Positions 56,534-64,000 of a stretch of 64,000 nucleotides of DNA are shown here, piece by piece. Position 1 is the first letter of the stretch; the number at the start of each line of letters is the position of its first letter. Made by a program: the position numbers and the translations under genes. The DNA comes from SHXR01 sp046160305 (GTDB lineage: Bacteria > Pseudomonadota > Gammaproteobacteria > Burkholderiales > SG8-39). The DNA is taken from positions 1 to 64,000 of the forward strand of contig JBJXGX010000406.1 of the NCBI GenBank assembly GCA_046160305.1, in the 5' to 3' direction. The notes below the pieces were generated by a model that saw nothing but the letters and a program-made list of their open reading frames with translations, had not been told where the DNA came from and did no database searches.

Positions 56534-57182
56534 GTCCGCCTACGCCTGACAATCGTCGATCGTCGCTCCGCGAATCAAACCCGGGTGCTTGCGCATGATC
56601 ACCGCAGCGCACAGCGATTCGAGCATCCAGGACGTGGCAGAACGTTTCATCTGGACGCGACTTTATTCCTCTTATCGGCTGGCCTCGGTCGCTATTGTGC
56701 CGGTGCGCGCAAAGACGCGTTGCGACCTGATCAGTGTTGGAACCTTTACACCACCGACGCACTCTGAAGCAGGGTTCTTGCTAATGCGCTTAAGTACTCC
56801 CCGGAAGTACTCCCCGGAATTTCCGGCACTTCCCGGGCTCGCAGAGGTGAACCGCAGGGTAGCCATACCCGGATGACCGCGTTTTCTCTCGTGGTCCCGG
56901 CACGAACAGAATTTCCGGCCCGCCATCGCGCGGGCTGGGATGGGCCAGGCGGCGGGCCATATCGCCGCACCAACACGACTCAACGCTGCGCCGACTCGAA
57001 CGAAGGGGCGCAGCGCTGAGATCGCGGTTGCGAATCCCGTTTGCGGCTCGATTTGGTCGATTTCGCATGTCATGGCGAAGAATGGCCGACGCCTTCCTCT
57101 ATAATCGTGCGCTTGCCCATTCGTTGGGCACGACTGCTCCGCTTTCGCACGCAAGCAAGCAAGCAACACGACTTCCCCTCCT
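56534..57182. other. 649-base gap with no convincing gene; 13-bp direct repeat
   Basis: Frames in this stretch are Arg/Ser/Pro-rich with no family or ribosome binding site. A perfect tandem 13-mer AAGTACTCCCCGG occurs twice (56792-56804, 56805-56817). The last part is the upstream region of argS. Confidence 0.5.
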
Positions 57183-58823
57183 ATGTCCGCCGATCTGCGC
57201 AGTCACATTGGTACGCTGATCCGTGCCGCGCTCGCTCGGGTTGCTCCCGAGCACGCGACCCTCGCCGTGCTGCTCGAGCGGCCCAAGCAGGCGGGGCACG
57301 GTGACTATGCAACCAACGTGGCGATGCAACTCGCGAAAGGGTTGAAGAAGCCCCCCCGCGAGATTGCCCAGGCGATCATGAGCGCCTTGTCGCCCTCGGA
57401 GTGGATCGGCAAAGTCGAAGTTGCGGGGCCCGGTTTCATCAACTTTCATGCGACACCCGCATCCAAGCATGCGATCGCGAAGTCGATCCTTGCCGCCGGT
57501 GAGCGATTCGGACATTCCAACGATGGCGCCGGTACGCGTGTAATCGTCGAGTTCGTATCGGCCAATCCAACGGGACCTCTCCACGTCGGCCACGGCCGGC
57601 AAGCCGCGCTTGGCGATGCCATCGCCGCGTTGCTCGCGGCACGCGGGTTCGCCGTAACGCGCGAGTTCTATTACAACGACGCGGGCGTGCAGATCGCTAA
57701 TCTCGCATTGTCGGTTCAGGCAAGAGCACGGGAACTCGCGGGCGAGACCGTGGTGTTTCCCGAGAACGGCTATCACGGCGAGTACATCCGGGAGATCGCG
57801 CGCGACTACCTGAGCGAACGCGGCGCGGCCGCGCTCGCTGATCTGGAAGCGATTCGCGGGTTCGCGGTGGCGGCTCTGCGGAAAGAACAGGATGTCGACC
57901 TGCAAGCGTTCGGGGTGAAGTTCGACAACTACTATCTCGAATCCTCTCTTTATACGGACGGCCGGGTCGAGGCGGCCGTGCATGCGCTCGAACACGCCGG
58001 CAAGACCTACGAGCATGAAGGCGCGCTCTGGCTGCGCACGACCGAGTATGGCGATGACAAGGATCGCGTCATGCGAAAGTCGGACGGCGGCTACACGTAC
58101 TTCGTGCCGGACGTTGCGTATCACATCACCAAGTGGGAGCGCGGATTCTCGAAGGCCATCAACGTCCAGGGCTCCGACCACCACGGCACCGTCGCCCGGG
58201 TGCGCGCAGGTTTGCAGGCCGTCGGCCGCGGCATTCCCGCCGGATACCCTGACTATCTTCTGCACAAGATGGTCACGGTGATGAAAGGCGGCGAAGAGGT
58301 CAAGATCTCGAAGCGCGCCGGCAGCTATGTGACCGTGCGTGATCTCATCGACGAAGTCGGGCGCGATGCGGTCCGGTTCTTTCTTGTTTCGCGCAAGGCC
58401 GATACCGAGTTCATCTTCGACGTCGATCTTGCGAAATCGCAGTCGGAAGAAAATCCGGTCTACTACGTCCAGTATGCGCACGCCCGAATCGCATCGATGA
58501 TGCGCGAGTGGGGCGGCGATCCGAATACGCTTGGTGATACCGATCTCGGCACGCTTGTCGAGCCACGCGAACTCGCGCTGCTGCAGCGTCTGGCGGATTA
58601 CCCTGACGTTCTCGCGGAGTCCATTACAGAGTTAGCCCCGCATCAGATTGCTTTTTATCTGCGCGAATTGGCCGGTGACTTCCACAGTTACTATAATGCG
58701 GTTCGCATTCTCAAATCCGATGCAACATTCCGCCTCCCTCGCCTCGCGATGTGCGCTGCCATTCGCCAGGTATTGAGAAACGGGCTGTCGCTGATCGGCG
58801 TTTCCGCGCCGGAGCGGATGTAG
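57183..58823 (+). CDS. argS: arginyl-tRNA synthetase
   Basis: A 546-residue class I synthetase. It has an N-terminal Add-1 domain, FVSANPTGPLHVGHGRQA with the HVGH (HIGH-type) signature near 130, the KMSKS-like loop VKISKRAGSYVTVRD, and a C-terminal anticodon domain with FHSYYNAV and ALRLPRLAMC-type segments. ATG 57183 gives a complete N-terminal domain. It is the first gene of an argS-SPOR-dsbA-SDR string with gaps of 9 to 40 bases. Confidence 0.96.
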   Translation: MSADLRSHIGTLIRAALARVAPEHATLAVLLERPKQAGHGDYATNVAMQLAKGLKKPPREIAQAIMSALSPSEWIGKVEVAGPGFINFHATPASKHAIAKSILAAGERFGHSNDGAGTRVIVEFVSANPTGPLHVGHGRQAALGDAIAALLAARGFAVTREFYYNDAGVQIANLALSVQARARELAGETVVFPENGYHGEYIREIARDYLSERGAAALADLEAIRGFAVAALRKEQDVDLQAFGVKFDNYYLESSLYTDGRVEAAVHALEHAGKTYEHEGALWLRTTEYGDDKDRVMRKSDGGYTYFVPDVAYHITKWERGFSKAINVQGSDHHGTVARVRAGLQAVGRGIPAGYPDYLLHKMVTVMKGGEEVKISKRAGSYVTVRDLIDEVGRDAVRFFLVSRKADTEFIFDVDLAKSQSEENPVYYVQYAHARIASMMREWGGDPNTLGDTDLGTLVEPRELALLQRLADYPDVLAESITELAPHQIAFYLRELAGDFHSYYNAVRILKSDATFRLPRLAMCAAIRQVLRNGLSLIGVSAPERM

Positions 58824-58832
58824 ACCAGGTCG

Positions 58833-59453
58833 ATGAACGATTACAAGCCTCGCGAGAAACTAAGTAGTGCGAACGTGGGTAACACCCTCATTGGCATCTT
58901 CATCGGACTTTTTCTAGGGCTTGTGATCGCCTCGGCGATCGCGGTCTACATGATGAAATCGCCGCTTCCGTTCGTGAGCAAATCGAAAGCGGGCGATCGC
59001 GCCTCGGCGTCGGAACAGCCGCCCAGGCAACGCACCGATACGAAGTCTGCTGCCGCGCCGGTGAGTGACCCCCGCGCCGACAAGCCGACGCTCGATTTCT
59101 ACAAGATTCTTCCCGGTCAGGAAAGCGGTCCCGGCGCTCAATCCGCTCAATCCAGGGAGCGACCCGAGGCGGTCGAACAGGTCGCGGCGCTTCCAAAGTC
59201 GCAAGAGACCCTGCGCGAGACTTACGTTATCCAGGCCGGTTCGTTTCAGAATCCCGCCGACGCGGACAACGTAAAGGCCAAACTTGCGTTGTTAGGATTG
59301 CAGGCGTCGATCGAACCGGCGGCTCTACCCGACAAGGGAACCTGGTATCGGGTGCGCCTTGGCCCCTACCGGAATACCAGTGAGATCAACAGCGTGCGCC
59401 AACAACTCACCCAGGCCGGCGTCACCGCGAGCCTGCTTAAGATTAAGGACTAA
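58833..59453 (+). CDS. FtsN-like SPOR-domain protein
   Basis: A 206-residue bitopic protein: short cytoplasmic N-terminus, one membrane span (GNTLIGIFIGLFLGLVIASA), a Pro/Ser-rich periplasmic linker and a C-terminal SPOR domain (about 130-206, TYVIQAGSFQNPADADNVKAKL). SPOR domains bind denuded septal peptidoglycan. Start ATG 58833 is nine bases after argS. This position is a conserved betaproteobacterial arrangement. Confidence 0.93.
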   Translation: MNDYKPREKLSSANVGNTLIGIFIGLFLGLVIASAIAVYMMKSPLPFVSKSKAGDRASASEQPPRQRTDTKSAAAPVSDPRADKPTLDFYKILPGQESGPGAQSAQSRERPEAVEQVAALPKSQETLRETYVIQAGSFQNPADADNVKAKLALLGLQASIEPAALPDKGTWYRVRLGPYRNTSEINSVRQQLTQAGVTASLLKIKD

Positions 59454-59464
59454 GGAGTCACTCG

Positions 59465-60088
59465 ATGCTTGCACGTCTTTTCATCGCCGCCACCTTGATG
59501 GCCTGTTCGATTACCGCCGTCGCGCAGCAACCCGTGGAGGGCAAGGATTTCTACGAGATCAAACCGGCACACACGACCGATGCAGCCGGAAAAATCGAGG
59601 TGCTGGAGTTCTTCTGGTACGGCTGTCCTCATTGCCATAACCTTGAGCCGGCGATCGAAGCCTGGTTGAAGAAACTCCCCGCCGACGTCGTTTTCCGGCG
59701 CGTGCCGGCGGTTTTCAATCAGAACTGGGAAGCGGCGGCGCGCGTCTACTACACGCTCGATGCGATGGGCCAGCTCGACCGGCTGCATAAGGTGTTCTTC
59801 GATTCGATTCACAACGACAGTCTGCGCTATACGAATCAGGGTCAGTTCGATGCGTGGCTGACCAAGAATGGCATCGCGCTCGACAAGTACACCACCACGT
59901 CAAAGTCGTTTACGGTTGAAAGCAAGGTACGGCGAGCGACCCAGCTCACCAACGAGTACAAATTCGACGGTGTACCGGCGCTGGTCGTGCAGGGTCGATT
60001 CGTGGTCGGCGCGCAGACGAGCCCGGCACAGCAGTTGCAGAACGTCGATTTCTTTATCGCCCAGGTGCGCGCGGAGCAGAAGAAGTAG
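59465..60088 (+). CDS. dsbA: thiol:disulfide interchange protein DsbA
   Basis: A 207-residue periplasmic oxidoreductase. It has a signal peptide ending ITAVAQQ, a thioredoxin-fold active site FFWYGCPHCHNLEP (CPHC near 57-60) and the cis-Pro loop FDGVPALVV. It introduces disulfides in secreted proteins, such as the Cys-paired exported proteins in this window. It is 11 bases after the SPOR gene. Confidence 0.95.
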   Translation: MLARLFIAATLMACSITAVAQQPVEGKDFYEIKPAHTTDAAGKIEVLEFFWYGCPHCHNLEPAIEAWLKKLPADVVFRRVPAVFNQNWEAAARVYYTLDAMGQLDRLHKVFFDSIHNDSLRYTNQGQFDAWLTKNGIALDKYTTTSKSFTVESKVRRATQLTNEYKFDGVPALVVQGRFVVGAQTSPAQQLQNVDFFIAQVRAEQKK

Positions 60089-60128
60089 CCAGGCGTCTGC
60101 GCGGCAGACCGCACGGATTCCCAGCCCG

Positions 60129-60890
60129 GTGCGGGTATTCATCACCGGTGCATCGTCTGGCATCGGCGCGGCATTCGCACATCACTATGGCAGTCTCGGC
60201 GCGACGCTTGGCCTGGTCGCGCGCCGGCAAGATGCGCTCGACCGACTCGCTCGCGCACTGCAGGTTCCTTCGAGTACCCACTGTGTCGACGTTGCCGATC
60301 ACGTGCGCATGCAGGAAGCCGCGGCGTCATTCATCGAGCGGTTCGGCACGCCCGACATCGTCATCGCGAATGCCGGCATCTCGGTCGGCACACTAGGCGC
60401 GGAAGCCGAAGACATCACGGTGCTCGAGCGCGTCATGCGGACCAACGTCGTCGGCCTTGCGGCCACGCTTCAGCCCTTTGTCGAACCGATGCGCCAACGG
60501 CGGTCCGGAACGCTCGTCGGGATCGCGAGCGTCGCGGGTTTTCGGGGGCTGCCCGGATCAGGCGCGTATTCCTCATCGAAGGCTGCGGCCATCAACTGGC
60601 TTGAATCGCTGCGCGTCGAGCTGCGCGGCACGGGCGTGGCGGTGTGCACGATCTGTCCCGGATTTATCGATACGCCGATGACACGGGTAAATCCGTATCG
60701 CATGCCTTTCATTCTTCCGGCAGAGGAAGCGGTGCGACGCATGGCGCGGGCGATCGAACAAAAGCGCGCTTGCACGGTGGTGCCGTGGCAGATGGGAATG
60801 GTCGGGTACGTGCTGCGGCGATTGCCCGCGTCGATCTACGACATGCTCGCTGCCCGCGCGAAGCACAAACCGCGCAAGTTGCCGATGTAA
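60129..60890 (+). CDS. short-chain dehydrogenase/reductase
   Basis: A 253-residue classical SDR. TGASSGIG at the N-terminus binds the dinucleotide, with NAG, the catalytic Ser and Y-x3-K in GSGAYSSSKAA. GTG 60129 (VRVFITGASSGIG) lies 40 bases after dsbA. The longer open frame upstream overlaps dsbA and is a shadow. C-terminal basic tail (RAKHKPRKLPM) suggests a membrane-associated member. Substrate unknown. Confidence 0.92.
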   Translation: MRVFITGASSGIGAAFAHHYGSLGATLGLVARRQDALDRLARALQVPSSTHCVDVADHVRMQEAAASFIERFGTPDIVIANAGISVGTLGAEAEDITVLERVMRTNVVGLAATLQPFVEPMRQRRSGTLVGIASVAGFRGLPGSGAYSSSKAAAINWLESLRVELRGTGVAVCTICPGFIDTPMTRVNPYRMPFILPAEEAVRRMARAIEQKRACTVVPWQMGMVGYVLRRLPASIYDMLAARAKHKPRKLPM

Positions 60891-60906
60891 CGCAATCGAC
60901 ACGCAG

Positions 60907-61740
60907 ATGGGCCCCAACATGCCAGTCGACGCGCTGATCGATGCATCGGGTACTCGACACGTCCCTGCAAAGGGTGACGTTCGCATCGTCAGCCTGGTTC
61001 CATCGATCACCGAGCTGGTATGCGACCTCGGCCTTCAAGACAAGCTTGTCGGCAGGACAGGATTCTGTGTCCATCCATCGGCCGTCGTGCGATCGATTCC
61101 GAAGGTAGGCGGCACCAAAGATGTCGATATCGATAAGGTGCGTGCGCTCAGGCCGACGCACGTGATCGTCAATATCGATGAGAACCGGCGCGAAACCGCC
61201 CAAGCCCTGCGCGATTTCGCTCCGCACATCATCGTGACGCATCCTTGCGCACCACAAGACAATGTCGCGCTCTATCGACTGCTCGGTGCGATCTTCGATC
61301 GGCAGGAAGAAGCCGGCCTGTTGGCGAAATCGTTCGACATGGCGCTCGACGCGTGCCACCACGCCGCGCGAACCTACGCTGCCGAGACGGTTCTGTACCT
61401 GATCTGGCGGAACCCGTGGATGACGGTGGCCGAAGACACCTATATCTCGCGAACGCTCGCGCTCGTGAATTGGCGAACCTTGCCGCGACCATCGACGGTA
61501 CGCTATCCCGAGGTCGCGCTCGATGCCGCCACGCTCGCGCCGGTTGATCGCGTTCTGCTATCGAGCGAGCCCTATCGGTTCACCGACCAGCATGTAGCGG
61601 AACTGGCGCGGCTTCCCGCACTGCGCGGAAAGGCAATCGCGCTGATCGACGGCGAAATGACCTCGTGGTACGGCAGCCGCGCGATCGAGGGATTGAAATA
61701 TATCGCGCGATTCCGCGGTGAATCCGGGATCACACCGTGA
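60907..61740 (+). CDS. cobalamin-binding (helical-backbone metal receptor) protein without signal peptide
   Basis: A 277-residue BtuF-fold protein. RIVSLVPSITELVCDLGLQDKLVGRTGFCVHP is the class III core; later ALRPTHVIVNIDENR and DRVLLSSEPYRFTDQHV segments match. Unlike the other BtuF-like protein here, no signal peptide is visible, so it may be cytoplasmic or the start may be misplaced. ATG 60907 or ATG 60919 are both possible. It overlaps the convergent hydrolase gene by 11 bases. Confidence 0.82.
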   Translation: MGPNMPVDALIDASGTRHVPAKGDVRIVSLVPSITELVCDLGLQDKLVGRTGFCVHPSAVVRSIPKVGGTKDVDIDKVRALRPTHVIVNIDENRRETAQALRDFAPHIIVTHPCAPQDNVALYRLLGAIFDRQEEAGLLAKSFDMALDACHHAARTYAAETVLYLIWRNPWMTVAEDTYISRTLALVNWRTLPRPSTVRYPEVALDAATLAPVDRVLLSSEPYRFTDQHVAELARLPALRGKAIALIDGEMTSWYGSRAIEGLKYIARFRGESGITP

Positions 61741-62764
61741 CGTAGCGCGTGTGCTTCGGTGACGTGTCGTCGCGCCGCATCCGCCCTGCCTCGACAAGGT
61801 AGTTGAGATGCGCAAGCGTTTCGCCCATTGCGAAAAATAATCCGTGGGCATCGAGTTTCCGCCGGAACAAGGTCGGGATCAGCGCCGCCGCGATGCGTGG
61901 CTCGCGACAAGCGTCCTCCAGCTCGGCGAAGCGCGCATCATGGTGGTCGACCAGTTGCCGGGCGCGCAATTGCAACCCATAAAACGGCAGGCCGTGGGAC
62001 GGAAGCACCAGTGTGTCGTCGGGAAGCAGTCCAAGCACCTTCACCGAGTCGATGAATCGCTTGAGCGGGTTGCCATCCGGACTCACCGCAGAGACGGAAA
62101 CGTTCGTGGTGATTCGCGGCAGGATCATGTCCCCGGAAATCAGCACTTTCTGTTCGGCGCAGTAGAGTGATGCGTGCTCGGGTGCATGCCCGTAGCCCAT
62201 GATGATCCGCCACCGGTTGCCACCGATCGTGATCGCATCGCCGTCGATGAGTCGCTGGTAGCGATCGGGGAATCTCGGCACGGCTCGCCGGTAGGCCGTC
62301 CCGCGGGTGGCATCGATCTCGGTGAGAGATGATTCGTCGAGCCCGTGATGGCGAAACAATTCCACCAGCGCATCGACCTGATAGCCCGCCGACTGATCCC
62401 GCCAGGCATGGGCCATCAGATAGTCGCCCTGGGAGCAGGTGAGCGGAACCTTGAATCGCTCGGTCAACCAGCCGGCGTTACCTGCGTGGTCCGGATGCAG
62501 ATGCGTAATCAACACACGCGTCACCGGGCGGCCCTGCAAATGCTGTTCGAGCACCCGATCCCAGAAGCCGCGGGTCACTTCATTGCCGATGCCGGTGTCA
62601 ATGATCGCGATGCCCGGACCGTCATCCACCATCCAAAGGTTGATGTGATCCAGTGCAAAGGGCAGCGGCATGCGAATCCATGCGATGCCTGGAGCAACCT
62701 GGCGAATCTCCGCGGACTGCGGCGGCGTGTCGAACGGATATACCAGCGCGGAACGATCCGTCAT
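61730..62764 (-). CDS. MBL-fold metallo-hydrolase
   Basis: A 344-residue metallo-beta-lactamase-fold protein. The zinc motif THLHPDHAGNAGWL is intact, followed by downstream His/Asp ligands (GYGHAPEHASLY, SGDMILPRI). This branch covers glyoxalase II-like and lactonase-like thioester hydrolases. ATG 62764 (MTDRSALVYPF) is preferred over the frame opening at 62842 but has a weak ribosome binding site. It is divergent from the acyl-CoA dehydrogenase gene and may handle a thioester. Confidence 0.83.
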   Translation of the reverse strand: MTDRSALVYPFDTPPQSAEIRQVAPGIAWIRMPLPFALDHINLWMVDDGPGIAIIDTGIGNEVTRGFWDRVLEQHLQGRPVTRVLITHLHPDHAGNAGWLTERFKVPLTCSQGDYLMAHAWRDQSAGYQVDALVELFRHHGLDESSLTEIDATRGTAYRRAVPRFPDRYQRLIDGDAITIGGNRWRIIMGYGHAPEHASLYCAEQKVLISGDMILPRITTNVSVSAVSPDGNPLKRFIDSVKVLGLLPDDTLVLPSHGLPFYGLQLRARQLVDHHDARFAELEDACREPRIAAALIPTLFRRKLDAHGLFFAMGETLAHLNYLVEAGRMRRDDTSPKHTRYVTV

Positions 62765-62999
62765 GCGGGATGAGTGTCCGAGGGAGCCCGGCCACGCCTC
62801 GTGGTGAAGGAGCGGCCATTCTCGCAGATCGAGCCGATCCACGGCGTCACGCCTCGCCGGTCACGAACGGTCGGATGCCGGCTTCGCGTCCCCACACTGC
62901 TTCGGGCCACGACACGATTCGCGTCCCGAGTATCGCGTCCCGAGTTGACGCTCCCATCGTGGTCACATAGAGTGGGCCATCTCTTCTGGTGAGCACGTC

Positions 63000-64000
63000 A
63001 TGGATCGATCCGCCCGAGATTCCGCAGGCAGCGGCACACCGATAGTCGATTTCCCGATGCTGCGATTCGATTTCGGTCCGGAGATCGACATGCTGCGCAA
63101 ATCGGTTCGCGATTTCTGCCAAACGGAAATCGCACCGCGTGCGGCGGCGATCGACCACGCGAACGAATTTCCCGTGGACCTATGGGCCAAAATGGGCGCG
63201 CTTGGACTCCACGGGATCACGGTCGAAGAAGAGTACGGCGGCACGATGATGGGGTATCTCGCGCATATCATCGCCGTCGAAGAACTCAGCCGGGCGTCCG
63301 CGGCGATCGGGCTTTCGTACGGCGCGCACTCGAATCTTTGCGTCAATCAGATTCGTCGTAACGGCAACGACATGCAGCGCAAGCGCTATCTGCCGAAGCT
63401 CGTGTCGGGCGAGCATGTCGGGGCACTGGCCATGTCGGAGCCCGGCGCGGGTTCCGATGTCGTCAACATGCGCCTGCGTGCCGAACATCGGGGCGGCCGG
63501 TTCGTGCTCAATGGCAACAAGATGTGGATCACCAACGGGCCCGACGCCGACGTGCTCGTGGTCTACGCAAAGAGCGACGCGAGCGCCGGACCGCGTGGCA
63601 TCACCGCGTTCCTGATCGAAAAAGGAATGAAAGGATTCTCCACCGCGCAAAAACTCGACAAGCTTGGCATGCGCGGTTCCAACACCTGCGAACTGGTTTT
63701 TCAGGACTGCGCGGTGCCCGAGGAGAACCTGCTCGGCGCCTACAATCAGGGCGTCAATGTACTCATGAGCGGGCTCGACTACGAGCGGGCGGTGCTCGCC
63801 GGCGGTCCGCTCGGCATCATGGCGGCTTGCCTCGATGTCGTCATTCCGTATATCCACGAACGCAAGCAATTCGGGCAACCGATCGGCGAATTTCAGCTCA
63901 TGCAGGGCAAGCTCGCGGACATGTACTCGACGTTTTCGGCCTGCCGCGCGTACGTGTACGCGGTCGGCCAAGCGCTCGATCGTGGCGAGACCACCCGCAA
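63000..64000 (+). CDS. isovaleryl-CoA dehydrogenase-like acyl-CoA dehydrogenase, 3' end beyond window
   Basis: The first 333 codons of an FAD acyl-CoA dehydrogenase. An N-terminal helical domain is followed by the beta domain with MSEPGAGSD and WITNGPDADVLVVYAKSD. Then come LDKLGMRGSNTCEL and the catalytic region LDYERAVLAGGPLGIM (the catalytic Glu of the isovaleryl branch), with ERKQFGQPIGEFQLMQGKLADMY. The latter motifs are typical of leucine-catabolic isovaleryl-CoA dehydrogenase. ATG 63000 begins a sensible N-terminus. Downstream genes (for example 3-methylcrotonyl-CoA carboxylase) would lie outside the window. Confidence 0.9.
   Translation, partial: MDRSARDSAGSGTPIVDFPMLRFDFGPEIDMLRKSVRDFCQTEIAPRAAAIDHANEFPVDLWAKMGALGLHGITVEEEYGGTMMGYLAHIIAVEELSRASAAIGLSYGAHSNLCVNQIRRNGNDMQRKRYLPKLVSGEHVGALAMSEPGAGSDVVNMRLRAEHRGGRFVLNGNKMWITNGPDADVLVVYAKSDASAGPRGITAFLIEKGMKGFSTAQKLDKLGMRGSNTCELVFQDCAVPEENLLGAYNQGVNVLMSGLDYERAVLAGGPLGIMAACLDVVIPYIHERKQFGQPIGEFQLMQGKLADMYSTFSACRAYVYAVGQALDRGETTR

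Noticed and set aside
56672..57169. 165-codon minus frame before argS
   Set aside because: No motifs, no ribosome binding site, and Ala/Arg/Ser/Gly bias typical of non-coding high-GC frames.

Overview
The window looks like a chromosomal segment of a betaproteobacterium (Burkholderiales or a neighbouring order; I cannot name the genus). The basis is the high GC content, the zapA-6S RNA, hemE-priA, argS-SPOR-dsbA, pcm-rhodanese-tolC and waaC-waaA gene orders, and a C-terminal sorting tail resembling the JDVT-CTERM type. There are no phage genes, no complete transposon and no CRISPR array.

Layout. (1) 1-11.5 kb is catabolic: a truncated tRNA-Tyr, an alpha/beta hydrolase, a giant fused indolepyruvate:ferredoxin oxidoreductase, a ChaC-type glutathione cyclotransferase, an ACMSD-like amidohydrolase, a single polypeptide joining arginase to ornithine aminotransferase, and a fumarylacetoacetase-fold hydrolase. 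(2) 11.8-21 kb is mixed: a TviB/WbpA-type nucleotide-sugar dehydrogenase, a lipoprotein hydrolase, thiC behind a TPP riboswitch, a two-module secreted protein with a CTERM-like tail, a cupin, a MetE-like protein and a LigI-like amidohydrolase. (3) 21-23 kb is gene-poor. It holds two very small membrane ORFs, a rhodanese lipoprotein and a decayed ROK-kinase relic. (4) 23-30.6 kb is a TetR-controlled RND efflux operon (with an AT-rich operator/promoter), followed by pcm, a rhodanese and a TolC-type outer-membrane channel. (5) 30.6-48 kb is an envelope-polysaccharide/LPS-core region: waaA, waaC, a WaaE-like GT2, manC, a WecA-like transferase, two further GT9 heptosyltransferase-like enzymes, three GT4 enzymes, an asparagine-synthase-like amidotransferase, a methyltransferase and msbA. 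A BtuF-like B12-binding protein is wedged inside it. (6) 48-50.4 kb has btuB under a cobalamin riboswitch, with a 15-bp tandem repeat starting exactly at the btuB stop codon. (7) 50.6-62 kb is housekeeping: a ZapB-like coiled coil, zapA, 6S RNA, an EVE protein, hemE, a DnaA-box cluster, priA, ribosomal protein bTHX, a 2OG oxygenase, argS, a SPOR protein, dsbA, an SDR and a second B12-binding-like protein. (8) The right edge has an MBL-fold hydrolase and the start of an isovaleryl-CoA-dehydrogenase-like gene.

How the genes work together. Region 5 supplies Kdo transfer, heptose addition, later core or O-unit sugars and lipid A export. BtuB and BtuF would bring B12 across the outer membrane and periplasm; no BtuC/BtuD is present here. 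The RND pump and TolC homologue could form a tripartite exporter. The most unusual items are the arginase-OAT fusion, the repeat abutting btuB, the CTERM-tailed two-module protein, the two tiny membrane ORFs and the DnaA-box cluster in front of priA. I saw no clearly new multi-gene system.
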